The position numbers and the translations under genes are program-made. Under the pieces are notes generated by a model. That model was not told where the DNA came from, searched no databases, and saw nothing but the letters and a program-made list of their open reading frames with translations. A stretch of 64,000 nucleotides of DNA. It comes from Clonostachys chloroleuca. Lineage: Eukaryota; Ascomycota; Sordariomycetes; Hypocreales; Bionectriaceae. This document shows positions 45,282 through 56,666 of this stretch, piece by piece; positions within the stretch are counted from its first letter, which is position 1; each line of letters opens with the position of its first letter. The stretch spans positions 5,270,001-5,334,000 of the forward strand of contig JBANAY010000004.1 in the NCBI GenBank assembly GCA_037952775.1, written 5' to 3'.

Positions 45282-45793
45282 TGCTAGAGTCTCAATTCTT
45301 CTGGATTCGTTCGGGTGGTGAAAGGAAGAAAGAAGGAAGCCAAGACTCCTTTATCGCATTCACCGTATTTGACAATGAATTGAGCCAAGGAGAGCCGTGA
45401 CGGATCAACTCCGGATAAGTCCGCGTGCGTGTCGCTTTAACCTGCTTCGCTTTCTCGTGAAGAGATCCAAAGTTGTAGATCCGGTTTTAGTGAGTGGGGG
45501 ATTCTGAGAAGGATAGATAATGTGACTCAAAGTTGCTTCAAAGTTGAAATACCTTTAAGTCTAGGTAGCTCAGGACGTTGGTAAATATGGTATCGTAACT
45601 TCTGGTCCTGATTTTGAAGATTCACGAACTGTACAAAGAGCGTGCTAAGAACCCGCCGAAATCCGGGTATAACTGCTTGAATCCAATTTCCTATATGCCC
45701 CTGCCCCCGGCTCCTTCGCTCCCCTTTAGTTCAGTTACCACTTACCAAAAAACCCAAAAATCAGGGCAGGCATTGGCACCAAATTCCATCCTC
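45282..45793. other. Intergenic region
   Basis: About 510 bp between two minus-strand genes. A plus-strand frame (45614-46021) is low-complexity and runs antisense into the next gene. It is not called. Confidence 0.5.
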
Positions 45794-46768
45794 CTAGGCA
45801 CTCCAAACATAACACCCAATACGGCTCAGCTTTTTTGGACGAGGCGCCCAGTGATCGCCACCAGGGGCAAAGTGGTCATTGTGAACATCAACCCATTGAT
45901 CGTACTCTCGAATAAAATAGTCCACCTCATCGCGGAACTCGCGTCTGCCCAATTCATCCTCATAATCCCAAAGTTTAACATCCTCAATTCGGCGAGGAGA
46001 CTTCCAGACCTCGGGCCATAGATGAGGGTTGGGCCATATGTAGAGCCCTTTGATGGACTCCATGAAGAGCATAATGAGCATGCCGATGTTGATGAGATCG
46101 ATTCTCTCCGAGCTTGTATCGCCGCGATGCCCATCTTGTTGAATGGCAAAGGTCCGAAAGCTAGAAAAAACGCTTCTGAACGCAGCGAACTTGTCAGGGT
46201 CTTGTGGGAATGTCCGAGATATTCTGGCACTTTCAGCTCGTGACATAGCGTCGGCTGTTAAGGGTCTTATGCCTGGCTGAACGTGACGGCTGTTTGGCAT
46301 GTGAACATCTGTAAGGACCAAGGTATCCTTCCTGGGATTGCATCGCAGTGTGCGGACTTGGACGCCTCGACGCCATTTGCCCTGGTAAATACATATCTCT
46401 CCTGGAAATTGACGGTGAAGAGCAGCTCGTGAATTCCGGCAAGCAAGGCTTAGGTCAGCCATTCGACGCTGTGTGAAGGGATCTGATATGGAAGCGTGCG
46501 CTTCTGACTGAATAAAGTAACCATCTGATAAGCAAAACGTAGCCCATGAGACGTTTCTAGCGCCATGAAGGTACGTTGGGCATGCGCCGTGGTGTCCACA
46601 AAACTGCCTTGTCGTGGTCCAGCATGAGTGCGACGTTGATTGAAGATGGCAATGAAGCTCAACACGAATCACTTGGCCCCCTTCAGCAACATTACAAGCG
46701 GCGAGCTTCCAGATTTTCAGTTGGATTTCCATTGGAAAATTTGGGAAGGAGGTGAACGTTTTCGCCAT
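45794..46768 (-). CDS. 2EXR-domain-type fungal protein
   Basis: A single exon of 324 residues. It opens with 'FTSFPNFPMEIQLKIWKLAA', the F-box-like motif (F-x-x-L/F-P-x-E-x-x-x-x-I-W) that defines the fungal 2EXR family. That is followed by 'LSLACRNSRAALHRQFPG', the second typical helix of the family (C-x-x-S-R/N). The remainder ('IKGLYIWPNPHLWPEVW', 'FREYDQWVDVHNDH') is not characterised. The family is strongly expanded in filamentous ascomycetes. No biochemical role is established, and an F-box-like adaptor role is only a suggestion. It is in tandem with another F-box-type gene on the same strand. Confidence 0.8.
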   Translation of the reverse strand: MAKTFTSFPNFPMEIQLKIWKLAACNVAEGGQVIRVELHCHLQSTSHSCWTTTRQFCGHHGACPTYLHGARNVSWATFCLSDGYFIQSEAHASISDPFTQRRMADLSLACRNSRAALHRQFPGEICIYQGKWRRGVQVRTLRCNPRKDTLVLTDVHMPNSRHVQPGIRPLTADAMSRAESARISRTFPQDPDKFAAFRSVFSSFRTFAIQQDGHRGDTSSERIDLINIGMLIMLFMESIKGLYIWPNPHLWPEVWKSPRRIEDVKLWDYEDELGRREFRDEVDYFIREYDQWVDVHNDHFAPGGDHWAPRPKKLSRIGCYVWSA

Positions 46769-47486
46769 TGAGTCTAATCGATTGTTGTTGTGACGTTGTT
46801 TGTGCAGTTGTAGAGTTTTCCTGTGTCTACGATTTCGTTTCCTGGTAAACTCGATTAGAGAGAAAACCTACGTTAGTAGTTCAGACACGTGATTGAAGAT
46901 TCCAACTGATGATTCAACATTCCTCGTTACGACCTACCTCATTTGCGCGTTTCTCATTTAGTCTAGAGCCAAGCCTCGAAAAACTCTCTTGTTCGCTATC
47001 ACGACTACGCTGGACTGAAAGCTTAATAACGACCATAAGCACCAAAAGCGGTACAACTGAGAGACCAACTGTGATGATATGAGAAAAAGGAAAAAAAGGT
47101 TACAGATCATTACTCCTACGACAAAAGCTCCATACATAGCTTAGGTCTTTGTCCTATTGTCTCCAAGAAGTCTGAGGAAGTTCCTAGTTGACACTGAGAA
47201 GAACGCGAACACTGTTCTGAGATCACGACTGCAGAAAATAGTAAAAGCTAATTTAAAAAATCAGTTGTACTAGCTCAGGGAAACTTTGCTGTCGGGAGGA
47301 AAAGCTACCGGCTAATATAATCAATACGCAGAATTCTAGGATCCTGATCTACGTCTAACCGTCAGCTTAACCTCAGTTTGTTCACAAGCCTCTCATGGCT
47401 CACATCGAAGGTCTTGTGGTAGAAATGATGGTACTCATTCCAAAAGCTACATTTGTTCGACAGCCTAATAAGCCTAAAAGTACAAA
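46769..47486. other. Intergenic region
   Basis: About 720 bp of AT-rich sequence between two minus-strand genes. No open frame or RNA gene of note. Confidence 0.6.
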
Positions 47487-48478
47487 TTAAACCCAAGGTT
47501 TTATCTCCTCTTCAGTCCATGTCCAGAGCTTAGATGCAAGCTCCTTGTTAAGACAATAACTGGTATACGACTGAGTAGGAACACCCACTGGTTCATACAA
47601 TTCCCCTGATACAATCTTCGCTTTAGGGACACCCACTGCCCAAACCTGATTGAGATAGCCCTGATGCTCGGGTAAGAACTTATTGTAATTAGCACCGTAG
47701 ACCACAGCCTTCTGTGTCCATGTAAGGTTGTTGACTAGTGAGGTAGCACTCTCTCCGGGATGAATAATGATTGTTGTGATTTCGGGATAACGGCGTGCTA
47801 ATTCACGCCCATACAAAAGATTCGCCAGCTTGCTTTGCGCATAACGCTGGAAGCCGCCGAGGATCCAATATGCTTGTGTAGTTCTGAGTTCATCAAAGAC
47901 GATGCCACCGCTTTTGGGCGCAAGGACAAATGCAAGACTGGTAAGAATAATGACACGCGCATCGTCCTGCGACTTTGCTGTCTTCTGAAGGGTCGGGAGA
48001 AGTTTCTGGATCAGAAGAGAGTGAGCCACATGGTTGATACCGAACTGATACTCGTAGCCATCCTTTGTTAAGCCGGGCGGAGAGGCCATTACACCGGCAT
48101 TGGCCATCAGCACATCAAGTCGTGTCTCCTGTGACAAGAAGATGTTGGCGGCTTCTCGAACAGAATCAAGGCTGGTGTGGTCACAACGGATGAATTTCGT
48201 CTGTGCCTGGCTGCCGCTATCCTTGATTCTTTTGAAAACATCCCGCGCAGCTTCTTCATTTCGTCCAGTGACGTAAATTTTAGAGGGGTTGCGTTTGGCG
48301 AGCAGAGCAGCTGCTCCGGCACCGAGTCCTCCGGTAGCTAGAATTGACCATATTTAGCTCCTGGTGATTCCGCGTATTGAGATATTTCGGGAGAAAACTC
48401 ACCTCCAGTTATGAGCAAAACCTTGCCGGTCAGCTCTGGAACATCTCGCTCTAATTCGAAATCGATATGATACCCCAT
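47487..48478 (-). CDS. Short-chain dehydrogenase/reductase
   Basis: Exons 48403-48478 and 47487-48337 (65-bp intron) on the minus strand give 308 residues. The NAD(P)-binding motif TGxxxGxG is at residues 24-31 ('TGATGGLGAG'), built across the splice junction. The 'NAG' strand is in 'DVLMANAGVM', and the active-site YxxxK is in 'GFQRYAQSKLANLLYGREL'. The post-catalytic 'IIIHPGESATSL' replaces the common 'HPG.V.T'. The organisation is that of classical SDRs related to retinol-dehydrogenase and WW-domain-oxidoreductase-like enzymes. The substrate is unknown; steroid, retinoid-like or polyketide intermediates are all possible. The start at 48478 gives the usual short lead before the first beta strand. 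Confidence 0.92.
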
Positions 48479-49369
48479 TTTGTAGGTTGATAATCCGCTC
48501 TCTCTATTTCGTGCCTAATATGAAAATACAAAGTTTGGGGTTTCACAAGGCACTCCTGAAACCGGCGTTTGGCGAGAGCGAAAGTACTGTTCCTGATTTG
48601 AGATTGTATTAAGCGTGCTTTGATTCTCTGTGTTAAAGTTGCATTGGTCAGCACATTTACATTGCATGCTCCACTGGCACAAACATGACCAACAGATCGC
48701 TTTCCAAGTTTGACCGACCCCTGCCGCCTCGGAGCGTTTGATTGACCGGGCGACACGCATGTTTCCGACCGTAAGCTGGCAGGCCCTGATATTTCAGGGA
48801 CTGTGCTGAATCTAGACCATGTCGTGAGCTGGAGCTTGACTATTTCGGGTTGTAGGCTGGAAGCTCTGCTCCAGAAAATAAGCAGACACATTGATATCTG
48901 TTGCCTAAAGAAGGAACAACACCCGATCATCACTTATGCAAGTTGGAACATAGAAATAGTTCCACAAGGCCTCCGAGCGGTGGCAGGATTGTCAGGGTAA
49001 CAGCCACGACCTGTTGTATGCCTTTTACTAAAGGAGTCTTGTTCGCATCAGCGCACCTATAGCCAGAAAGATTCATGATCTTCGTGACTGTGTGTTCGGA
49101 AGCACCAATATGAAAGGCTGATCGAGTGCATAAATTAGTGACAGAGAAAGCGGCGTTGATTGGCCTCGAGAAGAGGTGTTCACGTGATGCTGAGGCAGTG
49201 TTACCTACTTCACGACCGATGACAACCAAGAGTGTAGTAATCTAGAGCAGGTTACAGAATTAGGCATCAATTTACCATAGGGCTACGCCCACATTCTGAC
49301 CTCCAATTATCCCAATTTACTTTGACGCGTTTTCCGCCCTTAAACACCAGACCGTTGCAAGGCGACAAG
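48479..49369. other. Divergent promoter region, SDR and the hydrolase-fusion gene
   Basis: About 890 bp between the two divergent genes. A 160-codon minus-strand frame (48451-48933) overlaps the SDR start in another frame and has no recognisable domain. Nothing else is seen. Confidence 0.5.
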
Positions 49370-52300
49370 ATGAAGCGAACATTTCAGCGCCGCGAAAGTG
49401 ATGATAAGCGAGGCCCCTCAGATGGAGATCCAGAACCGATTGGGCTTGAGCTCTGGTACGAGGGACCAAACGCCGAAGTTGAGTACGTCTTGGCCAATTT
49501 TCGAACCGTCTTCTGACAAACTGACAAAAGATCAGTATCATCTTCATCCATGGACTCCTAGGAAATCGAAACAAGACATCGCAAGCGACAGGTAGTAACG
49601 GTTTAAAGCTCGATCCTTGGCCGAAAGCTCTGCTTCCTGCAAAGCTCCCCGAATCTCGAATCTTCACGTTCGGTTACGATGCAAAGGTCACAGATACAAA
49701 GGAATTCATGGGGAAGGTGTCTGAAAAAACACTACGAGATCATGCCGCAGAGCTGATCTATTCAATTTACCACCAACGCCGAGCCTCTGTTTCTAGTGAC
49801 CGCTCGCTTATATTTGTTTGCCATAGTCTTGGAGGTCTCGTTTGTAAAGAGGTGCTGCTCCCTGAAAAGCACGGTCGGAAAAGCCGGACAGATTTGCTAA
49901 TTTCCAAGCAGGGCCTACTTTTTGCAAACCAACGATCTGATTATCGACAAATTTTCCAGTCCACGAGAGGCATCATCTTCATGGGAACACCGCATCATGG
50001 ATCTGAAGCCGCATCATATGCTCAACATCTGACAAACTGGATGAGCAGTATGAAACAGGTTAACACTAAGCTCCTTGAAGCTCTGAAGAAAGACTCTGAG
50101 ATGTTAGGAAATATTCACGATGACTTTTGTTCACTTATTCGGGAGAAGAGACAGTCATCGATGGAAAATGCTCCTGACATTGTTTGTTTCTTTGAGGAAC
50201 TTCCGATGCGGGCACTGGGTTGTGTTGTCTCCAAGACGTCGGCAACTATCCCTGGATTCGCTTGCCGGGGAATCCATGCAAACCATAAGGGCATGATGAA
50301 ATTCTCATCGGAGAACGATACAGGATTTAAGAGCTTTCTTGAAGAGTTATCGGGATTTCTCCCTCCCGCCAGACTAAACGTTCCGGATTTGGCAGTTCGT
50401 GCTCCCAAACAAGATTTAATTTCTATGGGAAAAGAATCAGACAAAGGGAAAGGATCGTGCGATGAAGGTAAGCCTCTTATGGACTTCCTAGCCATGTAAA
50501 ACACGAACGGGTGGCTAATGTTCTAAAGAGCTAGGTTTGATCCAGCCTGGGCCAAGTAAACTGACTCCTACAGCTCTCATAACCTCAGTATCGAGTATAG
50601 TACCCTTCGACACTGAACTTTCTAGCCTACCTGATGTTTCAAAAGTGACACGGCCTACGGCCGAACTCATGAATGTGGCTGATGTCCGATATCCAGAATT
50701 TCATCGAAACTTTGTATCTACTAGACGAGCTTGCGACGGCTGCCTTTGCTTCCGTACAGTTTCCCGAGAATCGTCTATGGTGAACTTATTTTTCTTGAGA
50801 TCAAGCGGCGAGAAGGTGCAAATTGCCGAGCACCAGCCAAGTTGCCGATTTCACAATCAGATGAGAACCCTTAAGCGATCCCAGACCGTCGAATTCAGGG
50901 GAAACTGGATACCATTGAGAATTGCAGTCTATCTCACGACCACACTCTATAATATCAACCCCTCAATCAACTGTGTCAAGGTCCTTGGCAAGGACGCTCC
51001 CGCTTTGAGACTATATAATATATCCTCGCAGACGCTCTGTTGGGCCGGTTGGGATGCTCAATACGGCCCGAAATTCGCGACAAATTTTGCACGACACATA
51101 CTGCGATTGCATCGCGAAGGACGCGCTTCCATATCTGATGTGTGCCTAAATGGACTTACTAGCCTCGATATGATCATGAACATATTCTTTGTAGGTATTA
51201 TTCTTATACTTTTTAGTTGCATATATGATTTGACTAACTTAGCAGTATAATAAACTTTTCTTTATGACCTTGCCCAGTGGAGAGCGTCTTGCCGTATTGA
51301 GGGTTCTTGTGAACCTCTTAGATGACCTTCGGTTTCTTGGGAAAGTGTCCAGCTCATGCCAACCGTAAGTGCAGCTACCTAAGTGGAAGAGACCCCGTCG
51401 TTATTTCAGACAAAGGGTAACAAAGATCAATTTCAAATTAGTTCGAAAATTTGGGGTACAATTTGGTGTATGTACACAGGGCCTTTTGGTCTTGCGGGGG
51501 TTCATGGGGACCACTTGCGGTTAAATCTCGAAGGGCTGTTGAAAAAGTTGGTTCTCTTGGGCTGGGATCCAAGCCAAAGAGTAATGGAGGATTCCGTAGT
51601 GAAAGGATCCAGAGATTTTCTTTTTGCTGTCCAGCATCATTATGAAATTCTCGAAGGTGCGTGAAATCTCCAAATGGCAATCCCTTCACCTGACCAAAGT
51701 GATACAGACCATGTCAAAAGCCCTGTGACAGCCGCCATTTCGGCTAGAGACTACGACCAACCACGCAAGGTGCTTCGAAAAGACCCGACTTGCGCTGCAG
51801 AATACCTTGATTCTGTGGGTATTGGCTGTTTGGCTCTTACCACTCTTTGGCCACGAGGTTCAAGCTGATGCTAGATGCATTTGCGTCCGCAAACCTCATA
51901 GAACGTCATCCATCTATGGTAGCCCAGGCTATATATCTTGCTCGAGATTACTATTTGGACAACTTTACACATGGTGAATGCAAACCAGGTGATGATGGAA
52001 CTGGGAATCATCACTTCGAGCCCACCATTTTGGGGCCTCTCATTGGGCTTGGGATACCATGCCGATTTCATCGAATTCTGCTACAGCCCCGATGGGTTGG
52101 GCCTCTTTGTTACTTTGTCGAGACTATGTTCTTCAACACCTTGAAGTCGCAACGAGAAGAGCTAAAAGCTCTGGGTTTAAGACATTTAAGCCAACCGGAC
52201 ATTGTTAAATACGGCCTCTTGGAAGACTCTACACTGGATGGACAAGCTGGGTTAGTCACAGCGAAACTACTTGAACTGGGTGTGCCGGTGTCGGAGGTCT

Positions 52301-53229
52301 TATACGTTCCTTTGGACTACCACTCAGTGCATAGCAGCTTGATAAATCAGCCGCACCATCCGGATCTTTTGGAATACTTATGGCAAATCGGGTTTCGTGA
52401 TCTTACCGGTGTGGGCATGAGTGGTGCTCGCCAATATTGCAGGGATCTAAGTTTTGCATCAGTGTCATGGTACATTTGTCATGGCGTTGATTTAAACGTC
52501 CCCAAAAATGAAACGCAGGTTGATGAGCTTTCGGAGACCGGCACTCTCTTGTCTTCACACATAACGTCATTGAAGCTAGCAGCGGATTTCTGTCATTCCT
52601 ACAACAGCCTTAGCCCGGAAGCAGTAGAAGTTCTGCTAGAAATATGTGGTTGGACAGCTTTGGATTGTTGCCGGTGCCAATGTTCACCGCTGGGGTGCTC
52701 TGCCTTCAAAGTCTTCTTTCATCGCGTTTTCAGAATCATGTTGAATGATGGCAAAAAAACAAGCAAGAAAAGATGGCCATTCCCTTCTTCCCTGAACGAA
52801 ACCTTTAAGGCTCAAAGATTGCAGATCGTTCGTTTCATGACCTTCGAGGAACTGGAAATTCCCCATACATGCTGCACCAGGCACCATTTGCGGCTTTCTG
52901 ATGTCGATTTGGATGAGGCGGGAGAGATCAATGAAGAATATCGGCTTTCAATCGAACAGGTCAACTCTTTGGTGGCTGAATTTGAAGACGTCATGGAAGA
53001 GGAAGGTTATTCGATAGGTGATTTCATCAATAATCATTGGGCTCAGAAGATGGAAGAAGTCAGAAGAAAACAGGCTGAAGTTGTACTGACTAGCGCAGAG
53101 CTTGATAGTGCAAGGGAAGTTGGTGTTACTTGGGACCCGGTACTTGCCGAGGAAACCGATGTTTTGACCAAGGAAATGTATATGGATAAAATGTTTCAGT
53201 GGTGGCTGAATCAAATGGATAATTTGTAG
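49370..53229 (+). CDS. SesB-like alpha/beta-hydrolase fused to a large uncharacterised cysteine-motif region
   Basis: Seven exons (49370-49482, 49536-50467, 50529-51190, 51243-51364, 51442-51656, 51708-51814, 51865-53229) give one frame of 1171 residues. Residues ~35-300 are an alpha/beta-hydrolase of the PGAP1/SesB type: 'DIIFIHGLLGN' (oxyanion strand), the nucleophile elbow 'FVCHSLGGLV' (Ser135), the hallmark 'GIIFMGTPHHGSEAA', and 'IHANHKGMMKF' with the likely catalytic His. In fungi this fold is the N-terminal effector of many NLR-like (STAND) proteins. No NACHT or NB-ARC P-loop follows. Residues ~350-1171 form an unknown region with 'RRACDGCLCFRT', 'CCRCQCSPLGC' (~985), 'FEELEIPHTCC' (~1050) and a C-terminal charged helix. 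I recall similar 'CxCxxxGC ... THTCC' C-termini in expanded fungal families of unknown function, often with ankyrin repeats. Intron 6 (GTGGGT donor) and the exon 5 acceptor were chosen by frame closure, so two adjacent genes remain possible. Confidence 0.75.
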
Positions 53230-54568
53230 CTAAAGGTTAAATAAATCTTAGGCTAGGATTCCGATGACGACTTTTCAGCGCTTGATATGGATCTGATAAA
53301 TGTGAGGTGAGAAAGAAGGAAAGCTAGGATAACCCAAACTTACAACGTTAACTTCGTACATCGAACTCATCCATTGTAGGTTCAGCTTAAATATGCTTAT
53401 ATTTCATAAGCATGACAATATGTTTAAACACAAGGTCGTTGAGAGTCCAAAGTCTTGATATCACCCGTCTCGGCCATACAAACTGCTAGCTATTAACGGC
53501 GAATCTGCCTAAAGAAGTATTACAACCAAGCAGCCGCTTCTGCCAATGAAAATCATTACAAGAAGAGAGCTTCTCTACTGAGCGAAATTATTGGATCTTT
53601 TTGGTTTAGTTTTAAGGTCGACATCGGGACGGGCGACTTGTAAAGACATTAACTCTTCAAAGGACATAAATTCAGACTGGGGTTTAAGTTGAAACTCAAT
53701 TCTTTACAGAGGGAGATTAAAGAAAACTAAGAATCTTCTATCTCGTAATTGCTACTTGACCTGGCAATATCATGTCTTCAAGTGTGGTCGTTTAGCTGAC
53801 TAGCGCGGGTGATGTGACCATGAGAGGATGGTAGCCTCGAGTTACACCTCGGTTGAGCCCTGATATATCAGGGGAGGACGAAAGTTCAATGATATCATAA
53901 ATCTAGCTGCGCTGGAAATAGCAGGGTGGCGTTGGCAGTTTAAAATTAGAACCAACAGTCGCTGTTGGTGACCTCCTAGTGCAGATCTAGCCTTCCTAGT
54001 TGAGGGCCGGATCCTTGCCGGCAACTCTAGATCGGGTATGCAAGAAAAGCTTTGACCTCAAAGACTTTACTTTGACCGCTCATGTGCAATTACTTCCTCC
54101 GGAAGGCGGATTTCCCTTAACGCCGTCTTGCAGGGGAATCTCGATCCGAAGGGCACTGATTGCAGCCCATCGACTCTGCTGACACCTTCAAATACGTCGT
54201 ATTAGGCTCTCCGCTTTTGAAATCCGGTTTTTAGAGAGGCATAATAACGCCAACAGCTGTTGTGCATGTTGGCTGATATAGATTCAGTTGTTATAATGGC
54301 ATATATAGATAAAGGGCTCGTCCAAGTGGATCTGATATCTGAGCATGACGCTTAGTTACGGGAGCCACGTATGGAACACAAGTCACGCCTATGAGGCGAC
54401 GCTGCATTGCGTTTCAACGGCTACAGACTTATGCTGATTTTGCATTGCGTGCTATCATTGTGCAGCAGTCTTATGCCTATTTTAGCAAGTGAATCCCGCC
54501 CTCTCCCTCAAGATGATGATGTCTGTCTTCTCCCTTCTTCATACAGTCTCTTTAGAATTATTGTCACA
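53230..54568. other. Intergenic region
   Basis: About 1.3 kb without a supported gene. The frame of the next gene is open upstream to 54407 and could be a longer N-terminus. Otherwise only short AT-rich frames. Confidence 0.5.
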
Positions 54569-55294
54569 ATGACCAAGATGGACAGGCTAAAGAAAACACT
54601 ACGGCGAGCACCTTGCTGCTGTTGCTGTAAGCCTGAGATAATAGAAGATGCTGCTCGGAGGGAAGTTCCGCAACAGGATGGACATAGCCAATCAACCGTC
54701 AGCCGCCGAGTGGCGTCTGGATTATCGGATCCGGAAAAGGTCCCCCCGTACCGCCACTCCTTGTCTTCTTTCTTTCCTTTGAGGCGCAGGTCTCGCTACT
54801 CGAAGCGAGATTCATGGTCTACGACCACAAGTCAATTCGAGCACCCAGCGGTGCGGCCCCTGAGCTCGGTTCTGAGGCCTCGCACTCCCGGACAGCGACC
54901 TCCTTTATACTCCCAAGGCTCCTGGAGCACCGAATCACTGACAATTGAGGACGAGAAGCTCGCCAAATTCTTTGAGAGAACGCCGCTCAGCGAACGGGTT
55001 GAGCCTACAGTAATCCCGAACAAGCCAATGTCGCCCGAGCACGAACTACGTGCAGGCCTTCTTTTACTGGCCGAAGGCACTCCTTTGAGGACTCACGGTA
55101 CTGAAATGGCTGGGTTCGAACCGGAGGAAAAGGCACAGAGGAAATGGGCCGTCCTCCATGAGAATCTCAAGACCGACATCCACTGCGTGTGCAGGTCTCG
55201 GCCTCTATCGGGATGCTCAATCAGCGCATACCGTGAATCCGTGTACTACCCTCAGCCGATTGTTAGGGCTGAGATCGCCATCGGGCTGATCTGA
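54569..55294 (+). CDS. Hypothetical protein with N-terminal cysteine cluster
   Basis: From the ATG at 54569 (good context, CACAATG) the frame gives 241 residues. The N-terminus 'MTKMDRLKKTLRRAPCCCCC' combines a basic helix with five consecutive cysteines, a pattern that would suit S-acylation and membrane attachment; this is inference. The middle is Ser/Arg/Pro-rich ('SRYSKRDSWSTTTSQFEHPA', with a second 'GSWSTES'), so it is probably disordered and phosphorylated. The C-terminal third is more ordered ('SPEHELRAGLLLLAEGTPLR', 'EEKAQRKWAVLHENLKTDIH'). I do not recognise the family. The frame is open upstream to 54407; an ATG at 54431 would add a hydrophobic, signal-like stretch. No intron is needed. 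Confidence 0.5.
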   Translation: MTKMDRLKKTLRRAPCCCCCKPEIIEDAARREVPQQDGHSQSTVSRRVASGLSDPEKVPPYRHSLSSFFPLRRRSRYSKRDSWSTTTSQFEHPAVRPLSSVLRPRTPGQRPPLYSQGSWSTESLTIEDEKLAKFFERTPLSERVEPTVIPNKPMSPEHELRAGLLLLAEGTPLRTHGTEMAGFEPEEKAQRKWAVLHENLKTDIHCVCRSRPLSGCSISAYRESVYYPQPIVRAEIAIGLI

Positions 55295-56525
55295 GACGGA
55301 TTCAGGGAATCGCCATAATCAGATGTGATCAGCCAATGAGAAAAGATGGAACGTGAGACATGATGCCGAGAATGACGATTAATATGACAGCTGAATGCTT
55401 TACAAATTGATAACGGACATTACATTTGCTTAGAAAAGTACATTTAACCAATACTACCACTGCTGGAACTTCCGAGAGCTCGTAGTGAAAATGTGACCGC
55501 ACAGATGAGGAAAAGCAATTCCGCCAGCCTCCGGCCCATCAGTATGCGGCTTCAGCCGGGGCAAACGCCAAATTTGTTGCACATTTGATCTAAACGACAT
55601 AATGACAGAATCTAGCGCAGGGCTATCGCCGGCTGTTGAAGGGATTCAAGCTCGTTCCGCGCCCTGGGAGTCATCGTCAGCAGCGTGCCCGGGATGCGAG
55701 GCGTACTTTGGTCGACCCAAGGCGTCTCGTCAAGTTCTCGCACTTGTGTGAAGAAAACGAAGGCCCATCAGGTGATGGATGGACTGGTAATCGCTGCCTG
55801 CTGCAGGGATGAGGACAAGAGTCCAGGGGCCGCAGGCAGGAAACGGGGCGCGCCTGGTTTGGCGGGACAGTAGGGCTGTGAGGTGATATCGGCTTACGCG
55901 AATCGGGAGGCAGTCCCCCCACGCCATGCAGAATCGTGCAGGCCCTTGAGAGATGGCTCCATAAGCAGGCTAGCAGTTCCAAGGAATCTTCAACTCTGGA
56001 GCCAATCGCGTCCCGTACCAAGGGACTAATAGTCTGGTCTCAGATGCAACCATGATGCAGAGCCACACTACGCTGGACTTCGGTAAACCTGTTGGCCCTA
56101 GTCGACGAACTATGGTTCATTGACGGCTCTGATTGCTCCAAGGCATGCGGGCTCATGCGGAACTTTCTCTTCTTGAACAAACCCGCGAGCCTCACAGCTG
56201 AGATTCTGGCACGAGACTGACCCATGGCGAGCTGATTGGGCGCCGTATCTCACTCGTGTGAAGGACTAAGGCCAATTTCTTCCCTATTGCGATTTAGCTG
56301 GCACAAGTGGGCGCAGTAGGGACCCATCTATCCCTAGAAAGATGTGTTCGCATTTGCGCTCGTTCGCTTTTGCGTCAAAGCCTAACGCACATGACCTTGA
56401 CTCACACGAACGGCTTGGAGCGGAATCCGGGAACATGGGCCAATTTGGATGCCTGACGTGCGGCTCTTGTCTCTTGTATCATATTCCGACACCTTGGCAC
56501 CGGGCTCCTGCGACGAAATGGTGTG
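55295..56525. other. Intergenic region
   Basis: About 1.2 kb. Small frames at 55677-56021 and 56040-56225 (minus strand) have no recognisable domain. No RNA gene or repeat is seen. Confidence 0.5.
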
Positions 56526-56533
56526 TATATAAA
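56526..56533 (+). promoter_or_regulatory. TATA box of the P450 gene
   Basis: TATATAAA about 135 bp upstream of the P450 start ATG, followed by a CT-rich stretch typical of fungal transcription starts. Good match and position. Confidence 0.55.
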
Positions 56534-56666
56534 TCTCGTCTCTACCCTCTCACGAACTCTCAGTTTGTAGATCAGACAACACTCAATGAACAAAAGCTAC
56601 TCCTTCATCTATAACTTTCCAATCAATCTGAGCTATTGCTTTCAATTCTCAAAAGAAACACCCAGT

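Noticed and set aside
55105..55125. GGTTCGAACC match to a tRNA B-box
   Set aside because: It lies in an open coding frame, and no A-box or cloverleaf is found upstream.
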